NCBI RefSeq assembly: GCF_012489685.1
Contig: NC_080041.1
Location: forward strand, 35,329,780 to 35,393,779
DNA length: 64,000 bases
Origin: Lotus japonicus
Taxonomy: Eukaryota > Streptophyta > Magnoliopsida > Fabales > Fabaceae
Direction: 5' to 3'
In this document: positions 43,805-56,261 of the stretch, piece by piece
Numbering within the stretch: the stretch's first letter is position 1
Layout: each line of letters begins with the position of its first letter
Translations under genes and position numbers: made by a program
Notes under the pieces: generated by a model
The model's database searches: none
What the model saw: only the letters and a program-made list of their open reading frames with translations
Told to the model about the DNA's origin: nothing

Positions 43805-44935
43805 ATGGAGAGCTCGAAAAACAATAACAAAGACAACCTAGGCGTCAAAAAAACTAGTACCATAAGGAAGGGCTCTTCCCATCGCATCAAAGTGGATGGT
43901 TTCCTTCTTGTCAGGCAACAACCGGCAAAGCCTCCTATTCACCACATTAACAAGGAAGATTTTAAGGATTTTGTCCAGAAGCATACCGGGTTACAATCTT
44001 GTGATAATCTTCCGAGTCCTGTTTACAATCCCCAAAAATCGCAGAACACAAGGTTGAACAAGATGAGGCCACTACCATTAGCCCATGTCCGGAGGTCACC
44101 GATGTTGGAAACCCCTCCGCCGATTCCTAACAATAACAATGTTTCATTGCCAAGATGTGATACATTTAGACAAGAGTCACCAAGTCTTTTGCAGCAACTA
44201 AATCGAGGGAACATGACACACAATAATCAAGTTGAGTCACCCATGTCTGCCTACCAGAGGTACTCTCAGAATGCAATGACAGATCCTGATTTACAAGGCA
44301 TCCAGTATCAAATTAAATCACAGTTTTTTCCTCTGCAACCACAAGGGTCGTGTAATGTGCAGTCTCATCATCCACCTTCATCTTCTTTAACTCACAATCC
44401 ACATGAGCCTATGCTACATTTCGCAACATCAAATAACCTTACCATGCCTACGAATATTGCTGCTCATCCACCTGTTCCCTGTGCGAATGCTGCTACTCAC
44501 CCTAATGCGAATTCTACTTCTAATCCATCTTTTCCTTCTCATTCACATGTGGCTACTACGAATGTTGCTACAAATCCACATGTGTTAGCTTTGAGTGTTT
44601 CTTCTACTCATTCCCTAGAGCCTACTATGAATATTGTTGCTCATCCGCATGTTGCTAACACAGTTATGCCTAATATTCCTTCCCTACAAGCAAGCTCCCC
44701 TCTTATTTTACCTTCTATAACATCTGAATTCCTCCCACCTTCGTCACCAACTACTTACATGAATCTCATATCCTCTCAATCCTATAATCCACTATTATCA
44801 CCAGATATGGAGATTCCTTCTTTTGAAAGTTTTCCTTTACCTCCCAGTTCAGAATCATGGATTAATGAGTTTCTGCTTTCTCCGGGACTATTTCCACCAT
44901 CACCTTCAGGATTATTTCCCATCATAAGCCCTTGA
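43805..44935 (+). CDS. VQ-motif protein, HAIKU1-like, 376 aa
   Basis: The plant VQ motif F-x3-V-Q-x2-T-G is at residues 53-62. VQ proteins are nuclear co-regulators that bind WRKY transcription factors. After the motif come R-L-N-K-M-R-P-L-P-L-A-H-V, S-P-M-S-A-Y-Q-R-Y and a Ser/Pro-rich tail rich in L-L-S-P, an order like that of the HAIKU1 group. The middle (about 220-310) is low-complexity Asn/His/Pro/Ala-rich. It is a single coding exon. The frame is open further upstream without an ATG, so 43805 is the start. An intron in the 5' leader cannot be excluded. Orthology to HAIKU1 is inference. Confidence 0.85.
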   Translation: MESSKNNNKDNLGVKKTSTIRKGSSHRIKVDGFLLVRQQPAKPPIHHINKEDFKDFVQKHTGLQSCDNLPSPVYNPQKSQNTRLNKMRPLPLAHVRRSPMLETPPPIPNNNNVSLPRCDTFRQESPSLLQQLNRGNMTHNNQVESPMSAYQRYSQNAMTDPDLQGIQYQIKSQFFPLQPQGSCNVQSHHPPSSSLTHNPHEPMLHFATSNNLTMPTNIAAHPPVPCANAATHPNANSTSNPSFPSHSHVATTNVATNPHVLALSVSSTHSLEPTMNIVAHPHVANTVMPNIPSLQASSPLILPSITSEFLPPSSPTTYMNLISSQSYNPLLSPDMEIPSFESFPLPPSSESWINEFLLSPGLFPPSPSGLFPIISP

Positions 44936-46306
44936 AATGAAGATTAGTAGTCTTCTCATTTTGCGCCGCTTGATCAAAAGACAGGGTCACATTTCTCCTT
45001 TACAATTGAACTGATTTAACTTCTCATAGGAGTTTTTAGTTTTACATTTGCATGTTCAGTAGAAGTAAGATGCTCACCACAATGACTGCGATCCTTTTAC
45101 TTTGATTACTAGGATTACATACAAAATTTATTTTGTAGTGCTCTCTTGTAATTCAATTCCATGTTAAAATTATTGTTAATTTATGATACTTGACAAAAAA
45201 TTATTTTGCCACCATAACTACTCTTAAATCTCTTCCAAGACTCAATTGTAGTATACTATTGGGTTTTGTCGTATCCATAGGGGTTGTGAGTTAAATACCA
45301 ATTTAGCTAGTTTCTAATGGAAGGACAATTCAAATGTGAAAAGTGAAATTGTTTTTGTAGTTTTTCAATAAGGAAAAAGTTAACAAAGAAAAAATAAACA
45401 AAGAGAGAACAAAAAATAACAAAGAAACACATGCTAAGGAAATTATTTCATCACCTAATCCTATGTTAATAAACATCCCAATTATATATGAGTTATTTTC
45501 AATTACCCATGGCGCCAAGCCTAATTATTCACTCACTAATCCCTTACATAATTGGAGCTATCAATTGAAAGTAAAAGAGTCAATCCCTTAACCCTAAATA
45601 GTCAATCAAAGCATTAATATTTCAACATTCAAGTCAATCACAACTAGGTATTGCACTTATCCCTAAGGTAGCAAAAATCCCAATCAACCTCTTTCAAAAC
45701 CCTAAATCAAACCAATTTTCCAATTGTGCAAGAATTAGATAGATAAACAAACAAGCATTTGGGTACAATAAAGCAAGGGAAAGGAGATTCATGAAGAGAA
45801 AATGAAAACTCATACATAAAAAGAATCTTAATCATTACATAGTCATAGAATCAGCAAAATCACTCTCTAGCACATGAGTTGAGCTACACATAGATACAAT
45901 GGAGGAAGAAAGAGAAGAGGAAACAAAGGAAGACATGACCATGATTTGGGAAGTCATCCCAAGCCCTAGCATGTCTCTGTAGCCTTCATTCCACCTCCCA
46001 AGAGCCTCAAATTGTTTTGCCCTAGCATTGGAAGTGAGAAATTAGAAGAAGAAAGTGAAAGGAATGCCCAAAAGTCGTGTTTTGGTGTCTTTGGCCCCTT
46101 GGCACGCCATATTAGGCATGACAATATAAGCTTATACAATACATTATGGGACTTATCCATTGTTTTGTGTTAACATTGTATTGTATAAGCTTATAATACA
46201 TCAATCCCTCTTATACATTAAAATGATGGATTATTTAATTCACCCTATAGATGATGGATAAGACATGATAAGAGTGTGATGCATAAAGTTACATAAAAAT
46301 ATTTAA
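44936..46306. other. 3' flank of VQ and repeat-like spacer
   Basis: Probable VQ 3' untranslated region first. From about 45230 to 46080 the DNA resembles non-coding retroelement sequence, with no termini found. An inverted repeat at 46124-46142 / 46178-46196 (arms around ATAAGCTTAT) could form a hairpin of about 19 bp. Confidence 0.35.
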
Positions 46307-46850
46307 TCCACCGCCACCACCACAACCCTCAACCATCACCACCACCACCACCACCACTATCCACCAACGCCACCCTCCACCACAGCCACCACTGTCGTTG
46401 CCGTCATCGTTATCGCCACTGCCACCGGCCCACCGCCCCACCTACCACTACTGCCACCGCCACCATCATCATCACCTTCCAATACCACCACCGCTGCCAC
46501 CCCCACCACCTCAACCACCATCGTCATCGCCACCACCACTACATACTGCCATGGCCCACCAACGCCACTACCGCCACAACCGCCTCCCTCCACCACTATT
46601 CTCACCATCACTTCCACCACCACCACCACCACCGCTACCACTTGAACGACCACCACAATCCTCCATCATTGCCACCACCACCACCATAATCACCATCACT
46701 TCCAACACCGTCGCTGCTATCACCTTAACCGCCACTCAACATCACCACTGCCACCTCTACAACCACCACCCTCCATAACCGCCACCACCTCCACCGCCAT
46801 TATCGCAGCCACATCGGTGGCTACCGCCTGTTTACCACCCACTAATACCA
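46307..46850. repeat. CCA/CAC-rich degenerate simple repeat
   Basis: About 540 bp dominated by CCACCA and CACCAT-type triplets, purest at 46307-46375. It gives long Pro/His or Gly/Val-like frames that are composition artefacts. Confidence 0.85.
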
Positions 46851-46856
46851 TCCTCA

Positions 46857-48747
46857 CTAGGTATTATACCCGTGCGTTGCACGGGTTTATTTATAACATT
46901 TTTTAACATTATATAATAATGATTATAGTTTAAATTATTAAATAAATATTAAAATAGTTTTTATTTTAAAATAAAAATAATAATTGTGTTCAACATTTCA
47001 ATAATTTCCAAAAAAAAGAATTTCAATAGTATTAGAGTTCTCTTTGTAAATAATTAATATTACTCAAATTTAATAACTAATATTTAATAATCAGCCTTTG
47101 ATCATTTTATAAATTTAATTATTTATTTTTTTAATAATGTAAAAAATAATACAATCCATTTGAAAAAATAACTAAGCAAAAAGTTTTTAATACCATTAAA
47201 AAAAGTTGATTTACCATTTTTTATACTTTTTACTGAGAAAGGAATTTTTTGGGAAGGGCAATCTCAATTTCCCAAACAGGTTTACACATGTTAAAATCGA
47301 AAAAAATAAAGTAATTTCATTTTTTTCAACTATAATAAGATATAATTAAATAGATCATGTATTATGTAGTAAATTTATATTTATTCAACTTTGGTCATAA
47401 CTTTTTTCTACTAAGCTTGCTCAAAATCGTTTTTACTAATGTATAATAAGATCATAAAATTATATTGAGATTGTTTCTTCATGTAAAACACACGTATGTT
47501 ATAGTTAATGGTAAATAACTTATAGTGTTATTTCTAAATTTAAACTATTTTGTCTAAATTATATATTGATAACATTATATTGTCATTAATCAAGTTTAAT
47601 TTTTGTTATTTTCCCCTTATGCAAAATTCAAGTCAATTTTTCAATTTAGGCAGTTGAATTACTTTTAACAATACAATTTTTTTCAGTTTTTAATTTTATT
47701 ATTAACATATTAATTACAAAGAAATTTGTTATATATTCCTTTATTTTAATACAAACGCTGGAAGATTTTACTGCTTAATTATTTAATTAAATTTTTTATG
47801 ATAATTAAATTAAAAAATAAATGACTATGACTAATATTTCTTTTGAAATATTTTGTATCTAATTAAATATTTTATTAATTTATTATATTGACTCGTATTA
47901 ACCTTCCAACCTCAAATAAAAGTGTAGTTTTTGTTTATTAGAGTGTCTCGTTCGTTTTTTTTTCACTCTTTTTTAGAGAACTAAAGAGTTATGTTTCAGG
48001 AGTCGTCTGTCATGTTCTATTCTACCTTATACAAAAAACACGAAAATTAGTTGGTAGTTTAACAACTAATTGATTTGAAAATTTTATTGATCAGTTTTTA
48101 GTTTTTTTGTTACAGTAGGAAATAGATAAGTTTTTAGTTTAGTTTAATGTATATAATACAATTTTTTTTTTTTGTTTTTTTGGTGTATTTATAACAAAAT
48201 TTTAATTGAGTTGTACATTTTAGTAGTAGTTGAATAGCTAATATTTTAATTTAATTTATTTAATACAAAGGAAAATTTTAATACAAAGATTTAAAGTAAC
48301 TTTTACATTTTAGTAGGTAGTGTGAAAAATAGTAATAATTTTTATTTGTTATTTTTTTAAAAATCCTCAACTTATGATGCATAATTATTATTAAATTAAT
48401 TTTAATTTTAAGTTTAATATATAACAAATTAGAAAGTTTTACGATTAGAAAGAAGTATAAAAGATTAATATTAACTATCTAATATTGTTATTAATGTAAA
48501 GTTAGTCAATTCCAAATATTATTATTACTTAAAAATTTCCCTCATATGTAATTAATAATTAAAATTTAAATAATATTAATATTTAATTTAAAATATGAGA
48601 AATTGAAAAATTTAACAATTATTAATTAATAATTAATAATAAGGGGATGTATATTGAAAGTTAAATAGAAATTTGTTTAACTTCATTGTTTAATCATTAA
48701 TGCATTTAATACTTATAGCTCAAGTGAGCTTTACATATATATATAGA
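46857..48747 (-). mobile_element. non-autonomous Helitron, 1.9 kb
   Basis: On the minus strand the element starts TCTATATATATATG at 48747 and ends with hairpin ACCCGTGC-AAC-GCACGGGT, seven bases, then CTAG at 46860-46857. The host bases are A before and T after, the A|T target of Helitrons. The perfect 8-bp hairpin arms occupy 46868-46886. A second small palindrome (AGCTCAAGTGAGCT) lies near the 5' end. There is no Rep/helicase coding sequence. No target duplication is expected for this class. Confidence 0.65.
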
Positions 48748-50426
48748 TTTTTATAATATATATAGCTATTCAATATTTCACGAAACATATGTTTATATTA
48801 GTTTAAACGAAATGATAAGTTATACAGTGTATAACCAAACATTGTATAATATTAAATTTTAATTTTTATCAGATCTCATACTATCAGACCTAATACTATT
48901 AAATCTTATACTATCAGGTCTTATACTACTTCATACCCAACGAACCCTAATTTTTTTTTAAATGAAGCTATTGGGTGATTTAATTTTGTAGAATAAAGTG
49001 ACTATGAAATAATTCAATGTGAAATCAAAGTTGTTAACTGCTAACCGTCACTCTTGAAAAATTTCTGCCCGACATGGCGCAGTGTTTTCACTCACGTACG
49101 AAAATTGAAATTCCATCTGGAGAGTATTTTATGTATTCATGATTACGACAAGAATTATTGTAAAAGACATGGATATGAATATAGGGCTAGGAAAGAACCA
49201 GCTCAAATGTTACAAGTTAAAAAGAACAACACAAGAGTCACAATCAAACTCACGAAAACCAGAACCAGAAGTCAAGGGCCTGAACGTGTTCGTTCGTGGG
49301 TACTTCCACTCCAAAAATATATTATGATTAAGACTATGTGCATGCTGATTACATTTTTTAATTGATATATCAATTATTATATTTTAATTTTATGTAAAGT
49401 ATCTTCATTTGTGCTTAAAAGAGAGAAATAAGACAAATAAAAGAGAATGACAAATTGACAATGACTTCATACACAAGATATATAATTGTAGTAATTACTT
49501 CAAATAATTCTTTTTTTTGATACATCAAAAAATTACTTCAAATAATTCTTTTTTTTATACATCGAAAAATTACTTCAAATAATTCTGAAAAAATTATCCA
49601 AATTATGAATAAGGCTATAGCAAAAAAAATTATTGAATTTAAGAAATGATTATTTTGAAACACAAATTAGAATAATTAAAATTTTGGTGGAAAAAAGAGC
49701 TATGCAATCCCTGCCCTCTGGTGTGCAAAACATTTCACGAGCTGATATTCATTAGAGTAAGTCATAACATGCAGACACATAGAGAAGAGCGAAATATGAC
49801 ACACCATTAACTGTATAGTGGCCAATGAAAAGAGAAAACCAAATATCTACTTCATTTCCATATCAAACTCCAGCTTACAAGAAATAGAAAACAATATTGC
49901 CCCAATTAAAAACAACATACTGTTAGTTATTAAATCACCAAAAACAATTGCAGAATTGCACCTCTAACCTATGTTATCTAAGCAAAAAGAGTATTTCATC
50001 TTTACAAGTCCTATTTCTACAACATCACTAAGAAGAAGCGAGGTGTGATCCATTTCTTTATGGATTTGTCAGAATGTAAACCAATTTTAAAAGCTTGAGG
50101 CAATGGCAGGATGTGGATATGTACCCTTTCAACTTCTCAATGGGTTAGAAATATAATAGAAGTTTAGAAACATTGCAAAAATAAGTAAGACAGGCATGCT
50201 TTCCACAGAAGCACTCTGGTCTTCAGTTGACATATTTTGAGTCACAAGAGGTCCAACCCCATTTTCAGCATTTTACTAAGCATTGTCTGTACCACCAACT
50301 GGCCCTCAAATTTCAACACATATTGAAGGGACCAGAGAAGTCCTGTAATCACTTGAACGTTAGCTCTGACTAGAAGGATGGCTTGTATCCTATGTGGTTC
50401 TTGTCACGATAATGACAGGGTACCGT
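48748..50426. other. spacer and SIS3 3' region
   Basis: 49494-49585 contains two to three copies of a ~42-bp tandem repeat (TTACTTCAAATAATTC plus a T-run). Nearer SIS3, 50230-50426 on the minus strand still resembles the coding sequence of the lost SIS3 tail. No independent gene is supported. Confidence 0.45.
49494..49585. repeat. short tandem repeat, ~42-bp unit
   Basis: TTACTTCAAATAATTC is repeated three times with T-run spacers ending ATACATC. Confidence 0.7.
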
Positions 50427-53400
50427 TCAGACTTGAGGCTCAGAATGGATATTGGACAGAGCACTGAGATCAAGATTTGGAAATACTGAGCAGCGGCACC
50501 GAGGGCATTTCACATTCAGTCGAAGCCACTCGTCAATGCATTCTACATGAAAATTGTGAGCACACGGCAGGCCACGGACCTTCACCACATCAAGTTAGAA
50601 ATAATCAATTACACTGGCATATATCACAACTAAATTCCCTTACTAGTTTAGAGCTAAAGTAATTTGATAAACAACAGAACTTATGGAAGATTCGAAGAAA
50701 AGAAATTGATGGAATCTGCAGTACTGTAGTAGTAGTAGGTAGGTACACGTTTGGATGCAAACCAAATAACACTTATTTGAGTTTAATTAGTGCATTTTTT
50801 AATAGATAAGTTCCAATAAGCATGTGCCCGAATCTTATGACACCATATTCTCTATCATGCATTTAGTTCAAAAATAAAACATTAAACTATAAATCTCATT
50901 TAATTGTTCAGCGTATAGTTTTTCTTGGTTTTCCTCAATCTCTGACTATTTGACTATTTGACATCTCCTCAATCAGGTCAACCCTCCTTGTATTTCTATA
51001 GACCTTATCTACTCATGTTCAAACCATCAAAGGCGAGACTACCAACTTTTCTACAATAGGAGCTACCCTAACTTTCTTCTTAATGATGGCATTTGTAATG
51101 ATATTTCGTCTTGTATAACCATCATTCATCTTAACATTCTGATTTCTGTGAGTATTTTTACTTTTTTGTTGGCTCCTTATTGCTCAACATTCAGTCGCAT
51201 GCAATATCGACAGTCTTATAACTGAACTGTAAAATCCTTTAAGCTTGAGAAATACTATTTTCTCACAAATCATGCTCAAATTTTCACTATTTCATCCCCC
51301 TTACTTGATTTCGATGGTTGACATCTCCCTCCCTCTCCTTGTCATTTCGTGTGACAGACCCAAGGAGCTTAGAGGGTGATACTTGTTATATTTTATGTTT
51401 CCAAGTTTCACCTCTACCATTCGGGTTTTTTGTCTCTAGTTAAACTTGCATTCATATACTCCGTTTTACTTCTACATAGATGGAAGCCATGTGTTTCCTA
51501 AGCCTTGTCTTTATATCTCTAACTTACAATTCATATCTTCTCGCAACTCTCCCACTAAAATCATATCATCTACAAAAAGCATGCATGTTTGCATCATCTC
51601 TTGAATATGTTCAGTAAGCGCATCTATGTATAATTTTTACTATTACCAAATAGGCCCCATATGTAGTCAGATGGGGCAACATGGTCCATCAGCTATTCAA
51701 GTAATCGGATAAAAGCATGTTTTTCACTAGCACATAGTAAATAATATGATGCCTGACCTTGGACCCTTAATTATGAAAAAGTATACCTCATTCCCTTCAT
51801 GGAACTCTTCTAAGCAAACGAGACATTCACTGCAATCAGTAGGAACAGCTTTTAAACTGAACTTTGGGAGTTCCTGAATTAAAGCTTCAACTGCTTCTCT
51901 CTGTATTCAACTCCAACAAGAAACCCAACAATCAGCAGTAGAATTGACAAATAATCCTAACCGACAAATTATGCAAAAGCACAAGATATGAATAATTCAT
52001 GAGAATTCCAATATATGATAAAGAGTAAAGACATCTAGAAACATAAGCTAAAATAACCTGAGCTGGAGTTAGGTAAATTCCAGGATGATATGGAGTAACA
52101 TCTTGGCCCATGCCCCTTGTTTCTTGACCTGCAGCTTCAAATGCCCAATCTGGCACTCGGATCATTTCAATTAGAACCTGACACAAAAAAATACCAACAG
52201 TTACCAATACCATCCTGTAGTCCTAAACTATGGAGAATCAAATAGGAATGTAGAGTTTTTTTTTTCTATTTTCATGTTTCCATTTTCAAGTTGTTTACAT
52301 TGTTTCCTTCACAAAATTTTAAAAACAGGAAACAAAAAGAAAATCAGGTGGAATTTTCGTAATGATTATAAACTTGAGAGTTGGAGAAAGAATTAAGCAC
52401 GAGTAATACAGAGTACATGCATTGCAATTTTAGTAAGACTGATGTTGGAAGTAATCTGCAAGTAAAACTTGGAAACGACATCATACCACAGTTTTCATAG
52501 TTTAAGTACCTTGGATCAATTATACAAGATAATGGGGAAATCAACAAAGATGTTACACAAAGAAAAACATTAGGAGTTATTTGTGACTGCAAAGTACCTA
52601 CTAAGTTCAAAGGAAAGTTTTACCAAACTGCTTTAAGACTTGCTATCCTCTATGGTAGCGAATGTAGGGCTTTAACAGGAAAACATGAGAAAAAACATGA
52701 CTAGCAGAAATGAGAATATTAAGGTGGATGAGTGACCACACTGGAAAGGATAGAATATGCAATGATCGTATAAGAGGAGATATTGGGGTAGCGCCTATCA
52801 TGGAGAAGATGACGGAAAATCAATTAAGGCGGTATGGACATGTACAGAGAAGACCTTTGGAGGCACAGTGAGAAGATTCGATAACATATGGTCTTTAGTC
52901 TTGTGTAGAGGGGTAGAGGGAGACCAAAAAGAACATTGGAAGATATTGTTAAAAATGGCCTCATTATCAATACTATCCCTCAAAATCTGGTTCTTGTTTT
53001 AGCTCAATGGCGTATTCTGATCCATATAGCCGACCTCACTTAGTGCGGTAGGACTTTTGTTGTTATTGTTGCTGTTATGATAAAAACATATAATAAAAGA
53101 TGAAAATGACAGCATGAAAACAAACCAAATACCATCTTAGATTTCTAAAAACCCCCATGGACCCCAAATAAGAAACATGTTTGAAATGATGAGACACGAT
53201 TAGAAAAATGGTATTGGCACAACACTTAAGAAAGAACAAGCAGCAGGACACGGTAACAATACTTTCTCCACAGCTTGAAGGAGATCCGGGAAAGTCATAG
53301 AGGATATTAAGTTTGCATGAGATAATGAGATATGATAAAAATTGATACAGCTCGTTAATTAACAGTTTGTTACCAAATAACAAGGATTTGTGTCTCAGTA

Positions 53401-55853
53401 ACAATGTGCAATAGAACAGTGTTATATAAGGACAACAAACAGAACAGCCAACCATAAACTGGTGGCTGAAGACAGCATAACTTATTCAGAATCTAGAAGA
53501 GCTAAACTGTGATAAATTGAATTCATTATACGATGTAGACAATTTGCACAAAACCAAAGAATCTAAAATGTTAATTAGCAGTCTCCAAATGGGCAGCTTA
53601 CAGGATGCATCATTGCCAGATTAGTTAAAGTTCATAAGAAAGAACCAAAGTTATTACACAGTTCCAAAATAAGAATATTTTTATGTCCCTTCATTTTGAT
53701 AGGGAGAAGAGGAAGAGAAGTTCATTCAGGATACAGTTTAGAAATACCCCTGTTTGATGCCAACCATAGCAGTTTCATGCCATGACAAAATGGAGTTTCC
53801 GTGAGTGCTAGAAAATGCACTAAATAAGCTCCAATAAGGGCTCTTTGGTTTACATCAAGATGGGTACATATGTCAAACATATGAAAAACAGTAAAGGACC
53901 TAAAGGTAAAACTTACCCCATATTCGGATACAGGAATCCCCTGTTGGGCATCTAACAAATATGCTTGTCTCCGTGTCAACCACTGCATGGAATTAACCAA
54001 ACTAGAACTTGAAAGAGGACCAAAAGAGAGATAAGAAACAATGAAGGAAACAGCCTCTCCAAACATGTGCAGCTGATAGGTCATTTAGTAACAAAAATAG
54101 AATGACATGTTAAGCAAAAAAGTTTTTCTTAGTGCATTTTAATTATGAAAAGTGGAAACAAAGTCATAGAAACATCTAATGGGTAACATAGAGAACCGCT
54201 AACCTTCCTGATTGACAGGCTAGCAATACAAAGGAGACCACAGTAGCTAAAAAGTAACCAGATGAGGAAGCCCCATTTCTGACCCAGTCCAGGCAACTGC
54301 ACATAATTATTTAGATTAAGCACTATGCATTTGTTTAAAAAAGTACCATTGAGTATTATATAAAAATAAAACGTACACAGGTTTTAGAATTGTTGAACCA
54401 CAGGGTACCAGTTATTGTCCAAGCCCAAAGAAATGGGTAGAAAAGCATTGAAAGGATTGAAAGCACAACTACTCTTCCACAAAATCGAGCATACCTCTGC
54501 TGCCACCCAAAATCTCTAGAAGCATTGGCAAAAGAGTGGACAAATAAAAGCATCTGAATTAGTAAATTGATTTCACAAATTCCTAAAAATCCAGACCAGT
54601 TTAGTGAGTTTTATGTCATGAAATCAGAGAAATCAGCCACGAAAAAAATGATTTTGCACTTGAGTTTCTGACCCTTAACAGTCAAGTAAAATTAAGTGAA
54701 ATGAAAACCGGAAACTTCATATTCCAAAGTGTAATATATAAAAAGTAACTTCCCATTAAATCACAGGACACAGTGACTATCTATTTATAGAAATTTGGCC
54801 ATACATTTCTACAGTATAGGCTTAACCCAAGCCATGCTATCTATAGCAGGAATTGCCGCACCATTTCAAGCAAATGGCTACACTACCTGAACAACTATTC
54901 TCTAATGTTAAAAGCTAAAACCAAAAAGTCCTACCCATACTAAACACGGTCACATTGATTTCATCTAGATTGATTCCATTAACAATCTATTAGTTGACAC
55001 CCTGATTATTCTATGTGCAAAAATAATAGTAATAACAAAATGCAAGCCCTCCCTTGACCCTTATTCAGATATCCCTAATTTTCAATCAAATACCACACCT
55101 CATATATCATCAATTCATTCATTGTACTCCAATTTCACCCAGACTTTCTAGTTCCTATATTAACAAATGCACTTACAATTTTCTTTATTCAAATTGGAAT
55201 AAGAAATTCGAGAACAATAACCTCAAAAGATGAAAGATTGAAAGGCCTTACAAACCCATTCCCGAAGCAAGGCCATTATCAACAAACATCAAAACCCGGA
55301 AAACAAAAACAGTAGTGTAGTGAACCTGCACCATCAAAAGAAAAACAACAATTGCATAACTTCTGAGTCAACAACATCAAGAAACCAGAAATAGCAATCT
55401 AGTAATCAAAAAATCAAAAAATCAAAAAACCAATCATTAAATAAATAAAAAAAACCCTACCACAATCCAAATGTGCAACGGGTGAGCACACGAATGGTAC
55501 CGCTTCCAATTAATAGCCACAATAGCTCTATAAGTCAAATTGTCAAAGAAAATACAGATTATGCGATAACCCATTTGCTGAATTTGATGAAATTCATGTT
55601 TAATTTCATTCTTTTTGCTCATCATAGTAATGAAAAATTTGGAAGAATGAAAGAAAAACTAGGAGAATCAAGCAGAAGGTGAAAATTGTTGAAGGATACA
55701 CACTGATGGCGAGCATGGACAAGAAAAAGCCATCGTACCTGCAAGCAAGAAGCGTGTTTCGATTCGATGATCATCAAATTGGGATGAAGAGAATGAAGAG
55801 AGAAAGATCGAGATCGAGACTAACCATTTGAAATAGACTCCTCTGACGGCCAT
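50427..55853 (-). CDS. SIS3: SIS3-type RING-H2 E3 ubiquitin ligase, 10 exons, 297 aa
   Basis: Exons on the minus strand are 55853-55825, 55738-55700, 55527-55461, 55325-55252, 54515-54377, 54296-54204, 53982-53917, 52177-52058, 51900-51787 and 50579-50427. All are GT-AG and in phase. SUGAR-INSENSITIVE3 is a membrane-bound ubiquitin ligase acting in sugar signalling of seedlings. Several hydrophobic helices precede an [12 protein letters not shown] segment and the RING-H2 finger: C235, C238, C253, H255, H258, C261, C272, C275. The family protein has a longer tail; here a stop follows P-Q-V soon after the RING, while related codons persist downstream with stops and frame shifts. Catalytic residues are intact, so function is likely. 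The last acceptor (GTGAAG) has a weak pyrimidine tract. Confidence 0.88.
50935..51640 (-). mobile_element. RTE-type LINE fragment in SIS3 intron 9
   Basis: On the minus strand, from about 51600, broken frames read [12 protein letters not shown] (the RT catalytic box in a variant form), then a segment like L-E-x-W-R-Q and S-K-T-E-Y-M. These are successive parts of an RTE-clade LINE reverse transcriptase. It has many stops and is truncated at both ends. Confidence 0.65.
52369..53075 (+). mobile_element. RTE-type LINE 3' fragment in SIS3 intron 7
   Basis: Plus-strand frames read K-Y-L-G-S-I-I-Q, then [10 protein letters not shown] and I-L-Y-G-S-E-C, then [23 protein letters not shown] and G-R-G-R-P-K-R-T. 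This is the C-terminal end of an RTE LINE ORF2. It ends in a GTT/TTG-rich tail (about 53056-53077) typical of RTE 3' ends. It is 5'-truncated and decayed, and explains most of the 1.7-kb intron between exons 7 and 8. Confidence 0.75.
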
Positions 55854-56261
55854 GGCGGGAGGGGAAACCCTAGAATGAAGCGGTGTCGTATCAGGGGGTT
55901 ATACAGCAGTGGAAAATGCATGGAAGTTGGAGGAGAGGGGAATTGGAGATGGAGAAGGATGTTTCATGAAATGAGTTGTTGATCTTCAATTTGGACATTG
56001 AAGGCAAGAGAGAGCGAGGGAGGGAATTGAATAGTGATTAGTTATAACTGAAGTGAACTCACCCACTCTTTACCTTCATTTTCACCTTATTTTACCCTTT
56101 TTTTCATCATCCAAAAATTTAATAGTGATTAGTTTAGTCATTTTTAAGGATCAATTTTAATGTTTTTTTTTATGCATGGTTTGAAACGGGCATTGAAGTC
56201 AATAAGTCATCATGAAGTATCTATAACTACTACAAAGGGCTTACATTTTTTCCACTATTCA
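55854..56261. promoter_or_regulatory. SIS3 upstream region, cut by a Harbinger insertion
   Basis: About 410 bp separate the SIS3 ATG from the Harbinger end. This interval should hold the SIS3 5' leader and proximal promoter. No obvious TATA box on the minus strand. Confidence 0.4.

Noticed and set aside
46398..46778. Long Pro/His-rich and opposite Gly/Val-rich frames
   Set aside because: Both are produced by the CCA-type simple repeat; no start context, domain or gene structure supports them.
49054..49365. 103-codon frame near the Helitron
   Set aside because: No recognisable domain, isolated in AT-rich DNA and not flanked by gene signals.
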